DNA of 8,980 nucleotides from Firmicutes bacterium UBA4845 (GTDB lineage Bacteria > Bacillota > Clostridia > Tissierellales > Sedimentibacteraceae). Positions 6,339-8,980 of the stretch are shown here, piece by piece. The notes below the pieces were generated by a model. The model saw nothing but the letters and a program-made list of their open reading frames with translations, was not told the DNA's origin and searched no databases. Position 1 is the stretch's first letter. Each line of letters begins with the position of its first letter. The translations under genes were made by a program, and so were the position numbers. Location of the stretch: NCBI GenBank assembly GCA_002399975.1, contig DHER01000097.1, positions 1-8,980 of the forward strand, read 5' to 3'.

Positions 6339-6388
6339 TAGGAATAAAAAAAGCCTTATAATAAGACGTAAGGCTTTTTTTATTCCTA
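6339..6388. terminator. Bidirectional terminator with perfect 20-bp arms after the ferredoxin gene
   Basis: TAGGAATAAAAAAAGCCTTA (6339-6358) and its exact reverse complement (6369-6388) flank a 10-nt loop. The GC-containing core (AAGCCTTA/TAAGGCTT) is followed by seven Ts on either strand, so it can act as a rho-independent terminator in both directions. On the minus strand it ends the ferredoxin transcript, whose stop is at 6405. No plus-strand gene requires it here. Confidence 0.92.
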
Positions 6389-6404
6389 CCATATTACCAT
6401 ATCA

Positions 6405-6575
6405 TTAATCCTGTTGAGGAGCTTCTACCGGACAAACACTGGCGCATGCTCCACATTCAATGCAAGTTGCCGGGTCGATTTCATATCTATCGTCACCAGC
6501 TGTAATAGCGCTTACCGGACATTCTGCTTCGCATGCACCACAGCTTATACATGCATCAGTAATTTTGTAAGCCAT
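6405..6575 (-). CDS. 2[4Fe-4S] ferredoxin, clostridial type
   Basis: This is a small soluble electron carrier of 56 residues, the usual size of clostridial bacterial-type ferredoxins, serving low-potential enzymes such as pyruvate:ferredoxin oxidoreductase and hydrogenase. Two CxxCxxCxxxCP cluster motifs are complete: Cys9, 12, 15, 19 and Cys38, 41, 44, 48. The N-terminus MAYKITDACISCGACEAECP is classic for the family. The start ATG at 6575 is supported by GGAGG (6588-6584) at 8-nt spacing; an upstream in-frame ATG at 6605 would add ten residues, with the ribosome site inside the coding region, so I reject it. The gene is monocistronic, between the terminator of the ricT operon and its own terminator. 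A weak TAGAAT (6613-6608) could be its -10, but I see no convincing -35. Confidence 0.96.
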   Translation of the reverse strand: MAYKITDACISCGACEAECPVSAITAGDDRYEIDPATCIECGACASVCPVEAPQQD

Positions 6576-6702
6576 CGAATTCACCTCCCCCAATATAATC
6601 AACAATCATTCTATCACCATTTGTCCATATTTAAAAGGACTTTTTTTAAATTTATGAACTCTGTCTTATTTTGTTTCTAAAACTTTTAAAAGCATAACAG
6701 GT

Positions 6703-6739
6703 AAAAAGAGGATGTTGCAATATTGTGACATCCCCCTTT
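6703..6739 (-). terminator. Rho-independent terminator of the darA-holB-ricT operon
   Basis: On the minus strand AAAGGGGGATGT (6739-6728) pairs with ACATCCTCTTT (6715-6704), giving about 12 bp with two G-U wobbles around a 12-nt loop. The 3' side runs into a T-tract (complement of 6707-6703). It begins one base after the ricT stop codon at 6741, so it directly marks the end of the operon. Confidence 0.85.
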
Positions 6740-6740
6740 C

Positions 6741-7622
6741 TTAATCTTCCAAATCCTTTAATTTTTCTAAATTATTGTTATCTTTCTTACACTTCACAGA
6801 ATCTTCTTCGATAACTTGGATATCTGAACCGGACATTTCTTCACTTTCAACCGTACCGTCGGATTTATTAACATTAACCTTTACAGTTTTAAACAACGGA
6901 TTTACATCAATAACTATTCCTGTTTTATTTGTTCCCTTTATTTGAACTTTATCCCCAACATCCGGAAGCTCATTTATATTTTCTTCATATACTTCATGCT
7001 CATAGTTTAAGCAGCACATAAGTCTTGAGCATATTCCGGAAATCTTGGAAGGATTCAATGAAAGTTTCTGTTCTTTTGCCATCTTTATAGATACAGGATA
7101 AAATTCACCTAAAAACGACGAACAACACATGGGTCTGCCGCAAGGACCTAAACCTCCTATCATTTTAGCCTCGTCACGAACCCCAATTTGCCTTAATTCT
7201 ATTCTTGTTCTGAATATTGAAGCAAGATCTTTTACAAGTTCCCTGAAATCAATTCTTCCGTCTGCAGTAAAATAAAATATAACTTTATTGTTGTCAAAGG
7301 TGTATTCTATATCTATAAGCTTCATTTCTAATCCGTGCTCCTCAATTTTTTTCTGGCACAAATCAAAAGCTTTTTTTTCTTTTTCTTTATTTTCCTGATT
7401 ACATTTTATATCTTCTTCTGTTGCAATTCTTAGTACTTTTTTTAAAGGCTGGATTACATCTTCTTCTTTTATCATTTTCGGCCCTACAACAACCCGGCCG
7501 TATTCAATGCCTCTGATAGTTTCTACTATTACATGATCGCCTTCATTTATCCACTTCCTGTCAGGATCGAAATAGTATATTTTCCCGGCCTTTTTAAATC
7601 TTACGCCTACTACCTTTATCAC
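6741..7622 (-). CDS. ricT: PSP1-domain protein RicT/YaaT
   Basis: This is a PSP1 (YaaT) family protein of 293 residues, slightly longer than Bacillus subtilis RicT (about 275). In B. subtilis RicT works with RicA and RicF in a complex that carries [4Fe-4S] clusters and promotes RNase Y-dependent mRNA maturation, affecting competence, biofilm and sporulation. The PSP1 core is residues about 1-215. Its family cysteines are GPCGRPMCC (Cys161, 166, 167) and GICSRLMCC (Cys198, 203, 204), suited to cluster binding. The C-terminal tail (about 220-293) is charged and variable. The start is GTG at 7622-7620, overlapping the TGA stop of holB by 4 nt (GTGA). AGGAGG at 7635-7630 lies 7 nt upstream, so translation is probably coupled. 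Gene order darA-holB-ricT matches other Firmicutes. RicA and RicF are not in the window. Confidence 0.92.
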   Translation of the reverse strand: MIKVVGVRFKKAGKIYYFDPDRKWINEGDHVIVETIRGIEYGRVVVGPKMIKEEDVIQPLKKVLRIATEEDIKCNQENKEKEKKAFDLCQKKIEEHGLEMKLIDIEYTFDNNKVIFYFTADGRIDFRELVKDLASIFRTRIELRQIGVRDEAKMIGGLGPCGRPMCCSSFLGEFYPVSIKMAKEQKLSLNPSKISGICSRLMCCLNYEHEVYEENINELPDVGDKVQIKGTNKTGIVIDVNPLFKTVKVNVNKSDGTVESEEMSGSDIQVIEEDSVKCKKDNNNLEKLKDLED

Positions 7623-8599
7623 TTAAAAACCTCCTGAATCTTCAAAAGCATATTATCTATGGAAAGCTTATAGTTAACATTGCTCTTTATGTTATTGCTC
7701 GTGTACTGCATCAGTTCAATTAAATTATTACTGCTTTCCATTAACTGACCGTGTGCTTTTGCCAGTTGTTTAAAATCTTTATTTAATACAAGATCGTCCA
7801 TATTGTTTTGAGCAAACATACAATCACGTATCCAGATCATAATAATTTCTATAATTGTATCTATACTGTCCTTATTTTCTTCAAAGTAACTCTCTAATTC
7901 ATAAATTAATTCCGAATCCGAATTTACTATATTATCAAATAACTTAATAACTTCCTCTCTCTGTTTAAGAATATCGTCATTGCCATTAACAATATTTACC
8001 GCTTTATTTAATATTCCTTTTGAATATTCGGCTGCTAAATCTGACAAAGTATCTTCAGTATGGTAGTTTTCTTTCAAATATTTTTTTATTTTTTCTTTGC
8101 TGACATTCCTGAACTTAACAGTTTGGCATCTTGACATAACGGTTGGAAGCAGTAAATTCTCATTAGTTGTCAAAAGTATAACCACAGCATCCCCGGACGG
8201 TTCTTCCAATGTTTTTAAGAATGTATTGGATGCCTGAGGAGTCATTTTATCTGCTGCCTTTATTATATACACTTTTTTCTTTGATTCGTATGGTTTTATA
8301 CAGATAGATTCCACAAGGCTGTCTATTTCTTCTCGTTTTATTGTTGTTTCACTGTTATTTATAATGTGGAGGTCGGGGTGATTTCCTGAGTTTACTTTAA
8401 TACAGCTTGGACATCTGTTGCAAGGATCAGAATCAAAATTTTCACAAAACAAAGATTGGGCAAACACCATAGCCAATTCGTATTTGCCCATGCCTTTCGG
8501 CCCTTCAAATATATAGCAATGTGATACTTGATCATTATTGATGGACCTAATCAAAGATGTTTTAACTTCTTCCTGCCCTGCTACTTGATCATAAAGCAT
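7619..8599 (-). CDS. holB: DNA polymerase III subunit delta prime
   Basis: This is the delta-prime subunit of the replicative clamp loader, an AAA+ protein that helps load the beta sliding clamp. The N-terminal AAA+ domain has a Walker-A-like GPKGMGKY (33-40), in which the usual Ser/Thr after Lys is Tyr. A zinc-binding cysteine set follows (Cys52, 60, 63, 66, in CENFDSDPCNRCPSC), then KPYESKKKVYIIKAADKMT (102-120), LLTTNENLLLPTVMSRCQ (142-159) with the SRC arginine-finger motif, and a helical lid and collar domain to residue 326. The length fits the family. The start ATG at 8599 has AAGGTG five bases upstream. It is 22 nt downstream of darA and overlaps ricT. In B. subtilis yaaR lies between the darA and holB orthologues; it is absent here. 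Confidence 0.93.
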   Translation of the reverse strand: MLYDQVAGQEEVKTSLIRSINNDQVSHCYIFEGPKGMGKYELAMVFAQSLFCENFDSDPCNRCPSCIKVNSGNHPDLHIINNSETTIKREEIDSLVESICIKPYESKKKVYIIKAADKMTPQASNTFLKTLEEPSGDAVVILLTTNENLLLPTVMSRCQTVKFRNVSKEKIKKYLKENYHTEDTLSDLAAEYSKGILNKAVNIVNGNDDILKQREEVIKLFDNIVNSDSELIYELESYFEENKDSIDTIIEIIMIWIRDCMFAQNNMDDLVLNKDFKQLAKAHGQLMESSNNLIELMQYTSNNIKSNVNYKLSIDNMLLKIQEVFK

Positions 8600-8621
8600 C
8601 TTTTCACCTTTTTACTTTCAC

Positions 8622-8954
8622 CTATATTTTTTCAAATCGTTCAACATTTGTTACATATATAACCGCTCCGCCGACAGTAACCTCAATTGTCTGAGGCAGG
8701 TATCCGCCTGCAGCGCTAAATGTACTGGGAGGTATGGCTGCCGTAATTTTCTTTTTGGTTTTGCATGCTTTTTTTATTATATCTATTTCTTCATCAATTT
8801 TGTCATCTTCTACTATTGAAATTATAGTTGTGTTGCCTGAACTAAGGAAGCCACCTGTTGTTGACAGCTTAGTTGAAGAAAATCCATTTTCCCTTAGAGC
8901 TGATATCAATTTGTTTGCATCATCATTTTGTACTATGGCAGTTATTGACTTCAT
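8622..8954 (-). CDS. darA: Cyclic-di-AMP receptor, PII-like protein DarA (PstA/YaaQ)
   Basis: This is a small trimeric PII-like protein of 110 residues that binds the second messenger cyclic-di-AMP; its downstream partner is not settled. The family signature TKLSTTGGFLSSGNTT (28-43) and the C-terminal VTVGGAVIYV (92-101) are both present. Two ATGs are possible. The one at 8963 has only 2 nt between GGAGG (8970-8966) and the start. The one at 8954 has 11 nt, but yields MKSITAIVQNDDANKL, which aligns with the usual family N-terminus, so I prefer it; with the upstream start the protein is 113 residues. It heads the visible part of the darA-holB-ricT operon, and its promoter lies beyond the right edge. 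Confidence 0.92.
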   Translation of the reverse strand: MKSITAIVQNDDANKLISALRENGFSSTKLSTTGGFLSSGNTTIISIVEDDKIDEEIDIIKKACKTKKKITAAIPPSTFSAAGGYLPQTIEVTVGGAVIYVTNVERFEKI

Positions 8955-8980
8955 AATTTTCATTTCCTCCTTAATAATAA

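Noticed and set aside
6414..6680. Plus-strand 88-residue open frame across the ferredoxin gene
   Set aside because: It is antisense to an unmistakable ferredoxin and spans its promoter region with no start signal of its own.

Overview
The window is AT-rich, and every supported gene lies on the minus strand. Strong GGAGG-type ribosome binding sites, a clostridial 2[4Fe-4S] ferredoxin, the darA-holB-ricT gene block, the DUF512-der-plsY-gpsA block and an exosporium-style collagen-like protein all point to a low-GC Firmicute, most likely a spore-forming member of the Clostridia/Tissierellia. I cannot name a genus from this sequence.

Read in the direction of transcription (right to left), the window opens with a housekeeping operon: darA (cyclic-di-AMP binding PII-like protein), holB (DNA polymerase III delta prime) and ricT (PSP1/YaaT-type iron-sulfur protein). 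The holB stop and the ricT GTG start overlap, and a hairpin terminator follows directly after ricT. Next is a monocistronic 56-residue ferredoxin gene that ends in a very regular terminator with 20-bp arms. Two adjacent accessory genes follow. They appear to share one C-terminal beta-rich domain, which I provisionally relate to the DUF6385 family, and the second ends at a strong composite terminator.

A second housekeeping operon starts at a recognisable vegetative promoter (near 4893-4922) and runs DUF512 radical-SAM/PDZ protein, der (ribosome-assembly GTPase), plsY and gpsA. The last two make glycerol-3-phosphate and lysophosphatidate for phospholipid synthesis. Spacings are 18-21 nt, and the gpsA ribosome binding site overlaps the plsY stop codon. 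Downstream of gpsA is a 250-bp gap holding a long-armed inverted repeat, a candidate mother-cell (sigma-K-like) promoter and a 20-bp palindrome at the predicted transcript start. The last gene, cut by the left edge, has a cysteine-rich N-terminus followed by Gly-X-Y collagen triplets, as in exosporium/spore-surface filament proteins.

Most of the window is conserved core genome. The unusual part is the accessory set: the collagen-like protein with its putative sporulation promoter, and the paired DUF6385-like genes. I infer, but cannot prove, that these are spore- or surface-related. I found no CRISPR array, tRNA, rRNA, transposase or phage integrase.
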